Shown: in pieces, positions 1 to 7,586 of the stretch
Layout: each line of letters begins with the position of its first letter
Position numbering within the stretch: position 1 is the stretch's first letter
The notes under the pieces: generated by a model
Database searches by the model: none
Seen by the model: only the letters and a program-made list of their open reading frames with translations
Told to the model about the DNA's origin: nothing
From: an uncultured Eubacteriales bacterium
Lineage (GTDB): Bacteria > Bacillota > Clostridia > Peptostreptococcales > Anaerovoracaceae
Assembly (NCBI GenBank): GCA_902803185.1
Contig: CADCOV010000036.1
Location: forward strand, 1-9,228
Length of the DNA: 9,228 bases
Direction: 5' to 3'
Translations under genes and position numbers: made by a program

Positions 1-252
1 CATGGTCGGCTTATCGATGCCCAGCTTCTTCACGTTCTGAAGCTGCTCCAGCCGGGAGCTGGCGATCTGCGCCGCGCCGCCGTCCGCAAATGCGCGGATG
101 GTGGCCGGGAGCCCGCTGGCGCCTTTGACGACGCCCGCCAGGTCGATCCCCTTCGCCCCGCAGAGGTCCGCGAAATAGCGGACGTTCTGCCGGAGCGCCT
201 CCTCGTCGATGATCAGCTGAGGAAACCGTTCCTCACCGTATTTTCCGTACAT
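1..252 (-). CDS. Alanine/ornithine racemase-family PLP-dependent protein, N-terminal part (runs off window)
   Basis: Only the first 84 residues are present; the gene continues beyond base 1. The visible part resembles the start of the fold-type III PLP barrel of the alanine racemase N-terminal family, closest in my reading to the ornithine/alanine racemase subgroup. It has a first beta strand (PQLIIDEEAL, about residues 11-20), then GVVKGASG (40-47), in which K43 is the likely PLP-binding lysine, and an ASSRLEQL stretch (64-71) typical of the family. Such enzymes interconvert L and D amino acids, or act as decarboxylases or PLP carriers; substrate cannot be judged from this piece. The ATG is preceded by an AAAGGA ribosome binding site about 8 bases upstream. 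It follows the double acyl-CoA synthetase by 43 bases with no terminator between, so co-transcription is likely. Family call fairly secure; exact function open. Confidence 0.72.
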   Translation of the reverse strand, partial: MYGKYGEERFPQLIIDEEALRQNVRYFADLCGAKGIDLAGVVKGASGLPATIRAFADGGAAQIASSRLEQLQNVKKLGIDKPTM

Positions 253-295
253 GACTCGCAGTCCTTTCGTCCATTCAGGGGCTGTCCCTACCCCG

Positions 296-3200
296 TTATT
301 TCTCTTTGTTTTCCTCCACGAAGCGCTTGATCTTCTTCGCGGTGTTCTTCTCGAACTCCTTCTCACGGATGACGACCCGCTTGATCTTCTTGAACAGCGG
401 CATCCGTTCATTCAGTTCGTCGATGGCGTCGTTCACCAGCTTCTCCGCCTGCTCCGGGGTATAGTCCTCGCCCAGGGTCTCTTTGATCTCGTCCTGGTCC
501 AGGAGCACCGTCGCCGCGATGGTGGTGCTGTTCACGCCGTCGCCCTCCGCGCCCCAGACCATGGATTCCGCGATGTACGGGATCTGGGAGAGCTCGTACT
601 CCAGCTCCTCCGGGAAGACGTTTTTGCCGTTGTCCGTGATGATGACGTTCTTCTTGCGGCCGGTGATGTAGATGTAGTCGTCCTCATCCACATAGCCCAG
701 GTCGCCGGTGTGGAACCAGCCGTCCTTCAGGACCTCCGCGGTGGCCTCCGGGTTCTTGTAGTAGCCCAGCATGACGTTGCCACCGGAGAAGCAGATCTCG
801 CCCACGCCGTTCTCGTCCTTGTCGACGATCTTGACGCCCATGCCCGGCAGCAGGTGGCCGACGGAGGTGTGGCGCATGTCCGCTTCCACGTCCGGGTTCA
901 GCGCCGCCATCGGCGAGCACTCGGTCAGGCCGTAGCCCTGGACGCAGATGATGCCGATGTCGTTGAAGAACTGGAGGATCTCCGGGTTGATGGCCGCACC
1001 GCCGCTGATCAAAACCCTCATGTTGCCGCCGAAGACTTCTTTGATGTCCTTAGAGAAGATCGGCGAGAGGTCGAGCTTGATCTTCTTGGTGCGCTTGTTG
1101 AGGGCCAGCATGCGGCGGAGGGTCTTCTCCTTGCCCTTCTCCCTGACGCCCTTCCAGATCCTCTTGTACAGGGTCTCGATCAGGACCGGGACGCCCAGCA
1201 GCATGGTCGGCTTGACCTCCTGCAGGTTCTTGGTGATGTACTTGAGGCCCTCGCAGAAGGCGATGGAAGCGCCCTTGTAGATCGGCATCAGGAAGGCGCA
1301 GGTGCACTCGTAGGTGTGGTGGACCGGGAGCACGGAGAAGAAGATGTCCTCCGGGCCCACGTTGAGGATGGTCGGCGCCATCATCAGGTCCTCCGCCAGG
1401 TTGGTGTTGGAGAGCATGACGCCCTTGGCCATGCCGGTGGTGCCGGAGGTGTAGAGGATCACAGCCGGATCCCCGCCGATGATCTCCGCGTCCAGATACT
1501 GGCGGTCGCCCTGGGCCAGCTGGTCCTTGCCCTCCTGGATCAGCTTGCTCCAGGAGAAGACGTCCTCGGTGTGCTCTTCCGCGTTCATATTGATCAGCAT
1601 CTGGAGCGGCGTGTCGCCGTCCTCCACCATCTGGCGGAAGATGCTGTCGAACTTCTTGGTGTAGACGACGGCGGAGACCTCCGCGTCGTTGATCAGGTAC
1701 TTGAGTTCCCTGCTGGCCAGCTCCTTGTCGAGCGGCACCACCATGCCGACGCCGCCGATGACCGCCAGGTAGGTGGTCTCCCACTGGCTGCAGGTGTCGC
1801 CGATGATGGCGATGCGCTTGCCGCCCAGGCCGTGGTTGATCAAAGCGGTGCCGAGGCCGTTGACGTTCGCCTGGGCTTCCTTATAGGTGATGACGGAGAA
1901 CTCCCCGCCCTTCTTGAACTTCTGATGGAACAGCGGACGGTCGCCCCACAGCTCGACGCTGGAGTTGAACATCTGCCTGACGTCGGTGATCGGCCGGCCG
2001 GTGCGGTAGCGCAGGAGCCTGTCGTCGCTGTTCGCGATGTCCGCGATCAGCTGCTCGGCCCGCTTCCGTTCCGCTGCTTTGATCTCCACGTAGTCGACGC
2101 TGCCCTCGTTCTCCTCGCCTTCCACGAAGTTGCCGTATCTCTTGATCTTGCCCGTCGTGGTCATGGCGAAGTCGGTCTTGCGGATGTTGACCCGCTTCAT
2201 GGCCTTGTAGGCCGGCAGGCCCCGGTTGACCTCATCCACCAGGTCCTTGTAGAAGTGGTAGACTTCGTTGTCGCTCATCTCGCCCTTCTGCTCCTTCAGG
2301 AGCGCGTAGTTCGGCTGGATGTCCGCCGCGATGATGACGTTGCCGATCTTCTTGTCGGTGATGCCGTGGACCAGGCACTCCTTCACCAGCTCGTTCTGCT
2401 TGAGCACCTCCTCCAGCTCCTCCGGGAAGATGTTCTTGCCGCCCTTGGTGACGATGACCGTCTTCTTGCGGCCGGTGATGTAGAGGTAGCCCTTCTCGTC
2501 CATGTAGCCCAGGTCGCCGGTGTAGAGCCAGCCGTCCCGGATGACCGCCGCCGTGGCCGCCTCATCCTGGTAGTAGCCCAGCATGACGGACGGGCTCTTG
2601 CAGGCGATCTCGCCCATGCCGTCGCCGTCCGGATCGACGATCTTGACCTCGGTGCCGTTCATCGGCCTGCCGACGGACTTCGCGACGCTGCAGTTGTCCT
2701 GGTTCACCGCGATGATCGGGGCGCACTCGGTCATGCCGTAGCCCTGCATCATCGGGATGCCCATGGCCTCGAAATCCTCGATGACCTTCGGGTCGATGGC
2801 CGCGCCGCCGGCGATGAACTGCTTCATGTTCCCGCCCAGCGCGTCGTGGATGGTCTTGAACATCCGCTTCATCAGGGCCGGGTTGTTGTACAGCTTCATC
2901 CGGTGGGAGAGGGCGATGGCGTTCCTGAGCTTCTCTCCCTGTCCCCGGGCGTCCGCCTGCTTCATCATGCCCTTGTAGATCTTCTCAAAGACCAGCGGCA
3001 CGGCGACCAGGCAGTTGGCGTGGACCTCGTTCATGTTCTTGGTGATGTACTTGATGCCCTCGCAGATGGCCAGAGTCTTGCCCTGGTAGAAGGTGGTCCA
3101 GTCCACGCAGGTGTTCTCGAAGGTGTGGTGGGTCGGGAGGATCGACAGGACCACCCAGCCCTCTCCCAGGTGCATGCGCTCAGACATGTACTGGCAGTTC

Positions 3201-3841
3201 TTCGCGATGTTCCGGTGGCTCAGCATGACGCCCTTGGCCTGCCCGGTGGTGCCGGAGGTGTAGATCAGCGTCGCCATCTGGTCCGGATCGATCACCGCGT
3301 CCACGTAGTCCCTCATGCCGCGCTTCAGGAGCCCCTTGCCCTCGCCGACCAGAGCGGTCAGGGACAGGACCTTCTCTGTGTGGGCCTCCTCCGCCATGGA
3401 GATGAAGTACTTGAGCTCGTACGGTTCGTCGAAGAGCTCCCTGATCGACTTCTCGGAATGGGCGGAATAGACCAGGGCGTCTGCGCCGGACCGGCGGATC
3501 AGGTTCTTGACCTCCTCCTTCGGCAGGTTCTTATCTAAAGGAACGATGACGCCCACGCCGCAGACCACGGTCATATAGGTGAGGAACCAAAGGTAGCTGG
3601 TCTCGCCGATCACGGCGATCTTCTTCCCCTTCAGGCCCATATCGATCAGTTTCGTGCCGAACGCATCCAGATCTTCCTTGACCTGTCTGTAGGTGATCGG
3701 CTGGAAGGTGCCGCCCGGCCTGTCCTTCTGCAGGTAGGCCGCCGTATCGGCGAAATGCTCACAGCTGTAGGTGACGATATCCTTGAGATCGTTCGTCTCT
3801 CTTACCGGATGCGGCACGCCCTCATACTTGGCTTTGTTCAT
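296..3841 (-). CDS. Tandem two-module AMP-binding acyl-CoA synthetase (long-chain fatty acid-CoA ligase type)
   Basis: This 1181-residue protein contains two full adenylate-forming modules in one frame; single-module relatives are about 550-650 residues. Module 1 (about residues 15-572) carries the ATP loop YTSGTTGQAKG (194-204), YGMTEC (368-373), TGDLG (441-445), GRKK (457-460) and the C-terminal lysine motif TTTGKIKR (561-568, K565). Module 2 (about 615-1176) repeats them: YTSGTTGMAKG (797-807), YGLTEC (970-975), TGDLG (1045-1049), GRKK (1061-1064) and NTAKKIKR (1166-1173). A charged linker lies at about 574-612. Residues 421-480 and 1025-1084 align without gaps, 40 of 60 identical. Family knowledge: each module activates a carboxylate with ATP and transfers it to CoA; the HHT(F/Y)E(N/C)TC segments fit long-chain-type enzymes, but the substrate is inferred. 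No signal peptide or clear membrane span is seen. An AAGGAGA site sits 4 bases before the ATG. The gene lies beyond the tyrS terminator; no strong own promoter was found. Confidence 0.9.
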   Translation of the reverse strand: MNKAKYEGVPHPVRETNDLKDIVTYSCEHFADTAAYLQKDRPGGTFQPITYRQVKEDLDAFGTKLIDMGLKGKKIAVIGETSYLWFLTYMTVVCGVGVIVPLDKNLPKEEVKNLIRRSGADALVYSAHSEKSIRELFDEPYELKYFISMAEEAHTEKVLSLTALVGEGKGLLKRGMRDYVDAVIDPDQMATLIYTSGTTGQAKGVMLSHRNIAKNCQYMSERMHLGEGWVVLSILPTHHTFENTCVDWTTFYQGKTLAICEGIKYITKNMNEVHANCLVAVPLVFEKIYKGMMKQADARGQGEKLRNAIALSHRMKLYNNPALMKRMFKTIHDALGGNMKQFIAGGAAIDPKVIEDFEAMGIPMMQGYGMTECAPIIAVNQDNCSVAKSVGRPMNGTEVKIVDPDGDGMGEIACKSPSVMLGYYQDEAATAAVIRDGWLYTGDLGYMDEKGYLYITGRKKTVIVTKGGKNIFPEELEEVLKQNELVKECLVHGITDKKIGNVIIAADIQPNYALLKEQKGEMSDNEVYHFYKDLVDEVNRGLPAYKAMKRVNIRKTDFAMTTTGKIKRYGNFVEGEENEGSVDYVEIKAAERKRAEQLIADIANSDDRLLRYRTGRPITDVRQMFNSSVELWGDRPLFHQKFKKGGEFSVITYKEAQANVNGLGTALINHGLGGKRIAIIGDTCSQWETTYLAVIGGVGMVVPLDKELASRELKYLINDAEVSAVVYTKKFDSIFRQMVEDGDTPLQMLINMNAEEHTEDVFSWSKLIQEGKDQLAQGDRQYLDAEIIGGDPAVILYTSGTTGMAKGVMLSNTNLAEDLMMAPTILNVGPEDIFFSVLPVHHTYECTCAFLMPIYKGASIAFCEGLKYITKNLQEVKPTMLLGVPVLIETLYKRIWKGVREKGKEKTLRRMLALNKRTKKIKLDLSPIFSKDIKEVFGGNMRVLISGGAAINPEILQFFNDIGIICVQGYGLTECSPMAALNPDVEADMRHTSVGHLLPGMGVKIVDKDENGVGEICFSGGNVMLGYYKNPEATAEVLKDGWFHTGDLGYVDEDDYIYITGRKKNVIITDNGKNVFPEELEYELSQIPYIAESMVWGAEGDGVNSTTIAATVLLDQDEIKETLGEDYTPEQAEKLVNDAIDELNERMPLFKKIKRVVIREKEFEKNTAKKIKRFVEENKEK

Positions 3842-3863
3842 CGTTTCTCCTTTTCGCAGGTTG

Positions 3864-3906
3864 AAAAAAGAGGGACACGGGAAGGACCTGCGCCTTCCCG
3901 GTCTCT
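3864..3906 (-). terminator. Intrinsic terminator after tyrS
   Basis: Read on the minus strand, CGGGAAGG (3885-3878 end of the arm pair) and CCTTCCCG form a perfect 8-base-pair stem around a 7-base loop (3878-3900). The stem can be extended outward to 3871/3906 with one bulged base and one mismatch, after which a run of six T (3869-3864) follows almost directly. It lies 38 bases past the tyrS stop and 22 bases before the acyl-CoA synthetase start. It most likely ends the prfA-to-tyrS operon. Because the acyl-CoA synthetase has no obvious promoter of its own between hairpin and start codon, partial read-through is possible. Confidence 0.72.
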
Positions 3907-3944
3907 GGTCATAAGTGTCTCGTCTCAGTCAGTCCCGGCCGTCC

Positions 3945-5279
3945 CTAGTTCAGGGTGACCTTCATGAACTTCTTCTTGCCCTTCTGGATCAGGAGGACGC
4001 CGTCCTTGAACTGATCCGCGGTGACGGCGAATCTGGCGTCGGTGATCTTCTCACCGTTCACCGCGACGCCGCCCTGCTCGATGTTCCGGCGGGCTTCGCC
4101 GTTGCTCGGCGCCAGGCCCAGCTCCTTGATCAAAGTGACCAGGCCCTTGCCCTCGCCCTCGAACTCCGCAGCCGCCATTGCGACGGTCGGGATGTTCTCG
4201 GAGGCAGCGCCGCCGCCGAAGGCGGAACGGGCCGCTTCCAGGGCCTTCTGCGCTTCCTCTTCGCCGTGGACCAGCTTGGTGACCTCGAAGGCCAGGATCT
4301 CCTTGGCCTTGTTGATCTCCGCGCCTTCCAGGGAGGACAGCCGCTCCACCTCCTCCATCGGGAGGAAAGTCAGCATGCGCAGGCATTTGTTGACGTCCGC
4401 GTCCGCCACGTTTCTCCAGTACTGGAAGAAGTCGTACGGGGAGGTGCGGTTCGGATCCAGCCACAGGGCGCCCTTCTGGGTCTTGCCCATCTTCTTGCCC
4501 TCGCTGGTGGTCAAAAGGCTGAAGGTCATGCCGTAGACGTCCTTGCGCAGGAGCTTTCTGGTCAGGTCGACGCCGCCGATGATGTTGGACCACTGGTCGT
4601 CGCCGCCGAACTCGATCTTGACGTCGAAGTCTCTGGCCATGACGTAGAAGTCATAACTCTGCATCAGCATGTAGCTGAACTCGAAGAAGGTCAGGCCCGA
4701 CTCTCTGGCCATTCTCTGCTTGAAGGCCTCGGAGCGGAGCATGGTGTTGACGTTGAACTGGGAGCCGATCTCCCGGACGAACTCCAGGAAGTTCAGAGGG
4801 CGGATCCAGGCGCCGTTGTTGACGCTGACCGCTTTGCCCGGCTCCGGGGTCTTGGTCTCGTGGCCCGGCTGGTAGACGCCGCCGTTGCCCACGTACTGCC
4901 ACTCGTCATCGAAGTCGATGAACTTGTCGAAGAGCTTCTTGAACTGGGCGCAGTTGTAATCCACGGTCTCCACGTCCATGAGCTTGCGCATGTCGGTACG
5001 GCCGGAAGGGTCGCCCACCATGCCGGTGCCGCCGCCGATGAGGACCACCGGGGTGTGGCCGAACTTCTGCATGTACATCATGATGATGACCTGCATGAAG
5101 TGTCCCACGTGCAGGCAGTCGGCGGTCGGGTCAAAGCCGATGTAGAACTTGACCTTCTCGTTCTTCAGAAGGTCGCGGACCGCCTCCTCGTCGGTGGACT
5201 GCTCGATGAAGCCCCTCTCCTTCAGGACGTCATAGACGTTGTCGAATTTGCTTACGTTGTCTGGGATTAACTGTTTCAT
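3945..5279 (-). CDS. tyrS: Tyrosyl-tRNA synthetase (EC 6.1.1.1)
   Basis: A 444-residue class Ic aminoacyl-tRNA synthetase that charges tRNA-Tyr in the cytoplasm. Visible signatures are FYIGFDPTADCLHVGH (45-60, with the HIGH-like LHVGH at 56-60), GGGTGMVGDPSGR (82-94), the tyrosine pocket segment ending YMLMQSYDF (203-211), GGDDQW (225-230) and KMGKT (263-267) in place of KMSKS, a form common in Firmicutes. The C-terminal part, from about 378, is an S4-like tRNA-binding domain (SNGEARRNIEQGGVAVNGEKI, about 392-412). Compared with the TyrRS pattern I know, there is an extra N-terminal stretch of about 12 residues and an insertion of roughly 20 residues at 125-150, before NNGAWIRPLNFLEF. The ATG has a CAGGAG site 9 bases upstream. 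It follows upp by 81 bases; that gap shows no T-box motif and no convincing terminator, so tyrS is probably the last gene of the operon. Confidence 0.97.
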   Translation of the reverse strand: MKQLIPDNVSKFDNVYDVLKERGFIEQSTDEEAVRDLLKNEKVKFYIGFDPTADCLHVGHFMQVIIMMYMQKFGHTPVVLIGGGTGMVGDPSGRTDMRKLMDVETVDYNCAQFKKLFDKFIDFDDEWQYVGNGGVYQPGHETKTPEPGKAVSVNNGAWIRPLNFLEFVREIGSQFNVNTMLRSEAFKQRMARESGLTFFEFSYMLMQSYDFYVMARDFDVKIEFGGDDQWSNIIGGVDLTRKLLRKDVYGMTFSLLTTSEGKKMGKTQKGALWLDPNRTSPYDFFQYWRNVADADVNKCLRMLTFLPMEEVERLSSLEGAEINKAKEILAFEVTKLVHGEEEAQKALEAARSAFGGGAASENIPTVAMAAAEFEGEGKGLVTLIKELGLAPSNGEARRNIEQGGVAVNGEKITDARFAVTADQFKDGVLLIQKGKKKFMKVTLN

Positions 5280-5360
5280 TGATATGTACTCCTGATGGCT
5301 GGTGCCCGGCCTCGTTCATCTGTCATTGCAAAGCCGGCGCCCGGTCTGTTTGCTGACGGT

Positions 5361-5990
5361 TTATTTCGTGCCGTAAAGTCTGTCGCCGGCGTCGCCGAGA
5401 CCCGGCACGATGTAAGCGTTCTCATTGAGGTGCTCATCCTTCGCGGCGATGTAGATGTCCACGTCCGGATGGGCCTCCTGCAGGACCGCGATGCCCTCCG
5501 GCGCCGCGATCAGGCACATGAAGGTGATGTCCCTGCCGCCTCTCTTCTTGATGAAGTCGATGGCCGCCACGGCGCTGCCGCCGGTCGCGAGCATCGGATC
5601 CAGGACGAAGATGCGTCTGTGCTCGATATCGTAAGGAAGCTTGCAGTAATACTCCACCGGCTGGTGGGTCTCCGGATCTCTGTAGAGTCCCACGTGGCCG
5701 ACCTTGGCGTTCGGCACCAGCTCCAACATGCCGTCGACAAAGCCCAGGCCCGCTCTCAGGATCGGGACGATGGCGATGTCCTCGCCCTTCAGCATGTTGA
5801 CCTTGGTCTTGCAGATCGGCGTCTCGATCTCGACCTCCTCCAGCGGCAGATCCCTGGTGGCCTCAAAGCCCATCAGCATGGCGATCTCCTTGGCCAGCGC
5901 GCGGAAATCCTTGACGCTGGTCTCCTTGCGTCTCATCAAAGCGACTTTGTGCTGGATCAGCGGATGATCAAAAACATAAACCTTTCCCAT
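5361..5990 (-). CDS. upp: Uracil phosphoribosyltransferase (EC 2.4.2.9)
   Basis: A 209-residue protein of normal family length that converts uracil and PRPP to UMP in pyrimidine salvage. It opens [20 protein letters not shown], the standard Upp start, has the PILRAGLGF segment (76-84), the PRPP-binding loop [12 protein letters not shown] (129-140) and the uracil-binding C-terminal region [17 protein letters not shown] (193-209). The start is fixed by an AGGAGG ribosome binding site (5997-6002) six bases before the ATG; the same frame stays open upstream into rpiB, but that extension has no family similarity. It lies 83 bases after rpiB and 81 bases before tyrS on the same strand. In Bacilli and Clostridia upp often stands near rpiB and sua5, so the context supports the call. 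Likely co-transcribed from the prfA promoter. Confidence 0.98.
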   Translation of the reverse strand: MGKVYVFDHPLIQHKVALMRRKETSVKDFRALAKEIAMLMGFEATRDLPLEEVEIETPICKTKVNMLKGEDIAIVPILRAGLGFVDGMLELVPNAKVGHVGLYRDPETHQPVEYYCKLPYDIEHRRIFVLDPMLATGGSAVAAIDFIKKRGGRDITFMCLIAAPEGIAVLQEAHPDVDIYIAAKDEHLNENAYIVPGLGDAGDRLYGTK

Positions 5991-6073
5991 AACAAACCTC
6001 CTAATTATGATCTTTTGCGTTGTTTTGCGGCGTTCCGGCTCCTTCGCCCGGCCGCCTGCCCTCCTTGCGGGCT

Positions 6074-6520
6074 CTATTTTCCCAGCTCGTTGAGCTGCGC
6101 GACCCTGCGGGCGTGGCGCTCCTGGGTCGTTCCCAGCCACTCCTCCTCCAGCCAGGCGTCCACCATGGCGATGGCGTCCTCCGGCGCGGTGAAGCGGCCG
6201 CCAAAGGCGAGCATGTTCGCGTTGTTGTGCTGTTTGGCGAGCTTCGCCAGCTCCAGGGAGTTCACCAGCGCGCACCGGACGCCCGGCACCTTGTTCGCCG
6301 CCATGGAGATCCCGATGCCGCTGCCGCAGCAGACGATGCCCAGCGCGGCCCTGCCGTCGGCGACCGCCTTGCCGCAGGCGTATCCGTACTCCGGATAATC
6401 CACCGATTCCCCGCTGTTGGTGCCCAGGTCAGCCACCTGATAGCCCTTGGCGGTCAGGTGATCCCGGATGGCGTTCTTCAGCTCATACCCGCCGTGATCG
6501 GCGGCCATTGCGATGATCAT
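6074..6520 (-). CDS. rpiB: Ribose-5-phosphate isomerase B (EC 5.3.1.6)
   Basis: A 148-residue RpiB/LacAB-family sugar-phosphate isomerase that interconverts ribose 5-phosphate and ribulose 5-phosphate in the non-oxidative pentose phosphate pathway. Seen in the sequence: [10 protein letters not shown] (6-15) at the first strand, [15 protein letters not shown] (31-45), the catalytic loop [12 protein letters not shown] (61-72), where C65 matches the active-site cysteine of E. coli RpiB, and [14 protein letters not shown] (96-109) with H98/N99. RERHARR-like arginines near 135-139 fit the phosphate-binding tail. Start choice: an ATG five codons earlier (6535) is in frame but lacks a Shine-Dalgarno, while the ATG at 6520 has AAGGAGG five bases upstream and gives the usual short N-terminus. 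The gene begins 19 bases after the sua5 stop, so translation is probably coupled. Some family members act on allose 6-phosphate; the ribose call rests on context. Confidence 0.95.
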   Translation of the reverse strand: MIIAMAADHGGYELKNAIRDHLTAKGYQVADLGTNSGESVDYPEYGYACGKAVADGRAALGIVCCGSGIGISMAANKVPGVRCALVNSLELAKLAKQHNNANMLAFGGRFTAPEDAIAMVDAWLEEEWLGTTQERHARRVAQLNELGK

Positions 6521-6525
6521 GATTG

Positions 6526-6532
6526 CCTCCTT
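6526..6532 (-). promoter_or_regulatory. Ribosome binding site that fixes the rpiB start
   Basis: The minus strand reads AAGGAGG here, five bases before the ATG at 6520. The site lies between the in-frame upstream ATG (6535) and the chosen one, and no comparable site precedes the upstream ATG, where the sua5 stop codon region lies instead. This decides in favour of the shorter RpiB. Confidence 0.85.
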
Positions 6533-6539
6533 CATCTCT

Positions 6540-7586
6540 CTATACGTGTTCTATATGATAACCGGCTGACTTCAGCATCCGGTTCATCACCGAAAATCCG
6601 ACGCCCTCCTCCGGCAAAGCTGCCGCCAGGATCGCGTCCGCGCCTTCCTCGTCCGCCGCTCTCAGGGCCGCGAACAGGTCGTGGGCGGCGGTGAGCTCGC
6701 CCTCCTCCGCCGTGGCGCTCTCCGCCAGGAAGTCCAGGACGACGACCCTCTGTCCGAGGGCTCTGAGGCGCGCAGCCTCCGCCTCCATGGCAGTCCGGAC
6801 CGCCTCCGGCGCACCCTCGTAGACGGTCATCGCCGCCTTCGGGGCGTAGTGCTTGTATTTCATGCCCGGAGACTTCGGCTTGAAGTCCGGGTCCTCCTGG
6901 GCGCCCTTCGCCGGGTCCAGGATCCTCGCCGGCCGCCGGTTGAGGCTCGGGTCCAGCAGGACCTCCGCCCCCAGGGCCTTCGCGAACATCTCCCGGGTGA
7001 TGACCCCCGGCCGCAGGACCGTCGGGATCTCCCCCGTCATGTCGATGACCGAGGACTCGATGCCAAAGTCGCAGTCTCCCCCCATCAGGATCGCGTCCAC
7101 CCGGCCATCAAGGTCGTGGACCACATGGGCCGCGGTGGTCGGGCTCGGCCGTCCAGAAAGGTTGGCGCTCGGCGCCGCAACGGGACACCCCGCCGCCCGG
7201 ATCAAAGCCCTGGCCGTCTCATCGGACGGGAGCCTCACGCCCACCGTCGAAAGACCGCCGGTGGTGGTATCCGGCACCTCCGGCACCCGGGGAACGATCA
7301 TGGTCATCGGGCCCGGCCAGAAGGCCGCAGCCAGCGTCCGCATCTCCTCCGTGACCTTTGGCGTCAGCTTGGCGAGATCCTCGGGATCCGCGATGTGGAC
7401 GATCATCGGGTTGTCCGACGGCCGTCCCTTGGCGGCGTAGACCCTGCCCACCGCGTCGGCGTTCAGGGCGTCCGCGCCCAGGCCGTAGACCGTCTCCGTC
7501 GGAAAGGCCACCAGGCCCCCCGCCCGGAGGATCGAAGCCGCCCGCGCGATATTCTCTTCCGTGATATCCAGCAGTAAGGTCTGCAT
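6540..7586 (-). CDS. sua5: L-threonylcarbamoyladenylate synthase, two-domain Sua5/YwlC type (EC 2.7.7.87)
   Basis: A 348-residue protein that makes threonylcarbamoyl-AMP from threonine, bicarbonate and ATP, the first step of t6A formation at position 37 of ANN-decoding tRNAs; TsaD/TsaB/TsaE-type partners complete the transfer. The N-terminal YrdC domain (about 1-205) shows FPTETVYGLGADA (28-40), KGRPSDNPMIVHI (53-65), FWPGPMT (89-95) and APSANLSGRPSPT (138-150). SPGMKYKHYAPK (239-250) is the hallmark linker of the long Sua5 form, and a C-terminal Sua5 domain (about 250-348) follows; TsaC-type enzymes lack it. The ATG follows the prfA stop with no gap (TAAATG), with a GAAGG site inside the prfA end, so translation is very likely coupled. 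The stop is 19 bases from the rpiB start. Sua5 beside prfA and rpiB is a familiar Firmicutes arrangement. Confidence 0.96.
   Translation of the reverse strand: MQTLLLDITEENIARAASILRAGGLVAFPTETVYGLGADALNADAVGRVYAAKGRPSDNPMIVHIADPEDLAKLTPKVTEEMRTLAAAFWPGPMTMIVPRVPEVPDTTTGGLSTVGVRLPSDETARALIRAAGCPVAAPSANLSGRPSPTTAAHVVHDLDGRVDAILMGGDCDFGIESSVIDMTGEIPTVLRPGVITREMFAKALGAEVLLDPSLNRRPARILDPAKGAQEDPDFKPKSPGMKYKHYAPKAAMTVYEGAPEAVRTAMEAEAARLRALGQRVVVLDFLAESATAEEGELTAAHDLFAALRAADEEGADAILAAALPEEGVGFSVMNRMLKSAGYHIEHV

Noticed and set aside
2006..2122. A separate start for a second acyl-CoA synthetase gene in the linker
   Set aside because: No stop codon separates the modules, the linker has no ATG with a good ribosome binding site, and the first methionine (624) lies inside the second module.
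251..3538. Very long plus-strand open frame opposite the acyl-CoA synthetase gene
   Set aside because: It is in exact codon register with a clearly conserved gene, its product is a monotonous mix of D, V, L, H, A and R without any recognisable domain, and codon bias explains its openness.
3915..5270. Plus-strand open frame opposite tyrS
   Set aside because: Same cause: a codon-register shadow of a conserved gene with low-complexity translation and no family features.
5280..5360. T-box or terminator in the upp-tyrS gap
   Set aside because: No T-box consensus is present and the only hairpin, CCGG-GCG-CCGG, is short and followed by just CTTT. The gap is also too small for a full T-box leader.
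6029..6056. GC-rich imperfect hairpin between rpiB and upp as a terminator
   Set aside because: GGCG and CCGG arms can pair with CCGG and CGCC around a loop, but no T-run follows on the minus strand, so it is at most a local mRNA structure.
5991..6275. Longer N-terminus for Upp running back into rpiB
   Set aside because: The extra residues are the out-of-frame reading of rpiB and the gap; the standard [10 protein letters not shown] start has its own AGGAGG site.
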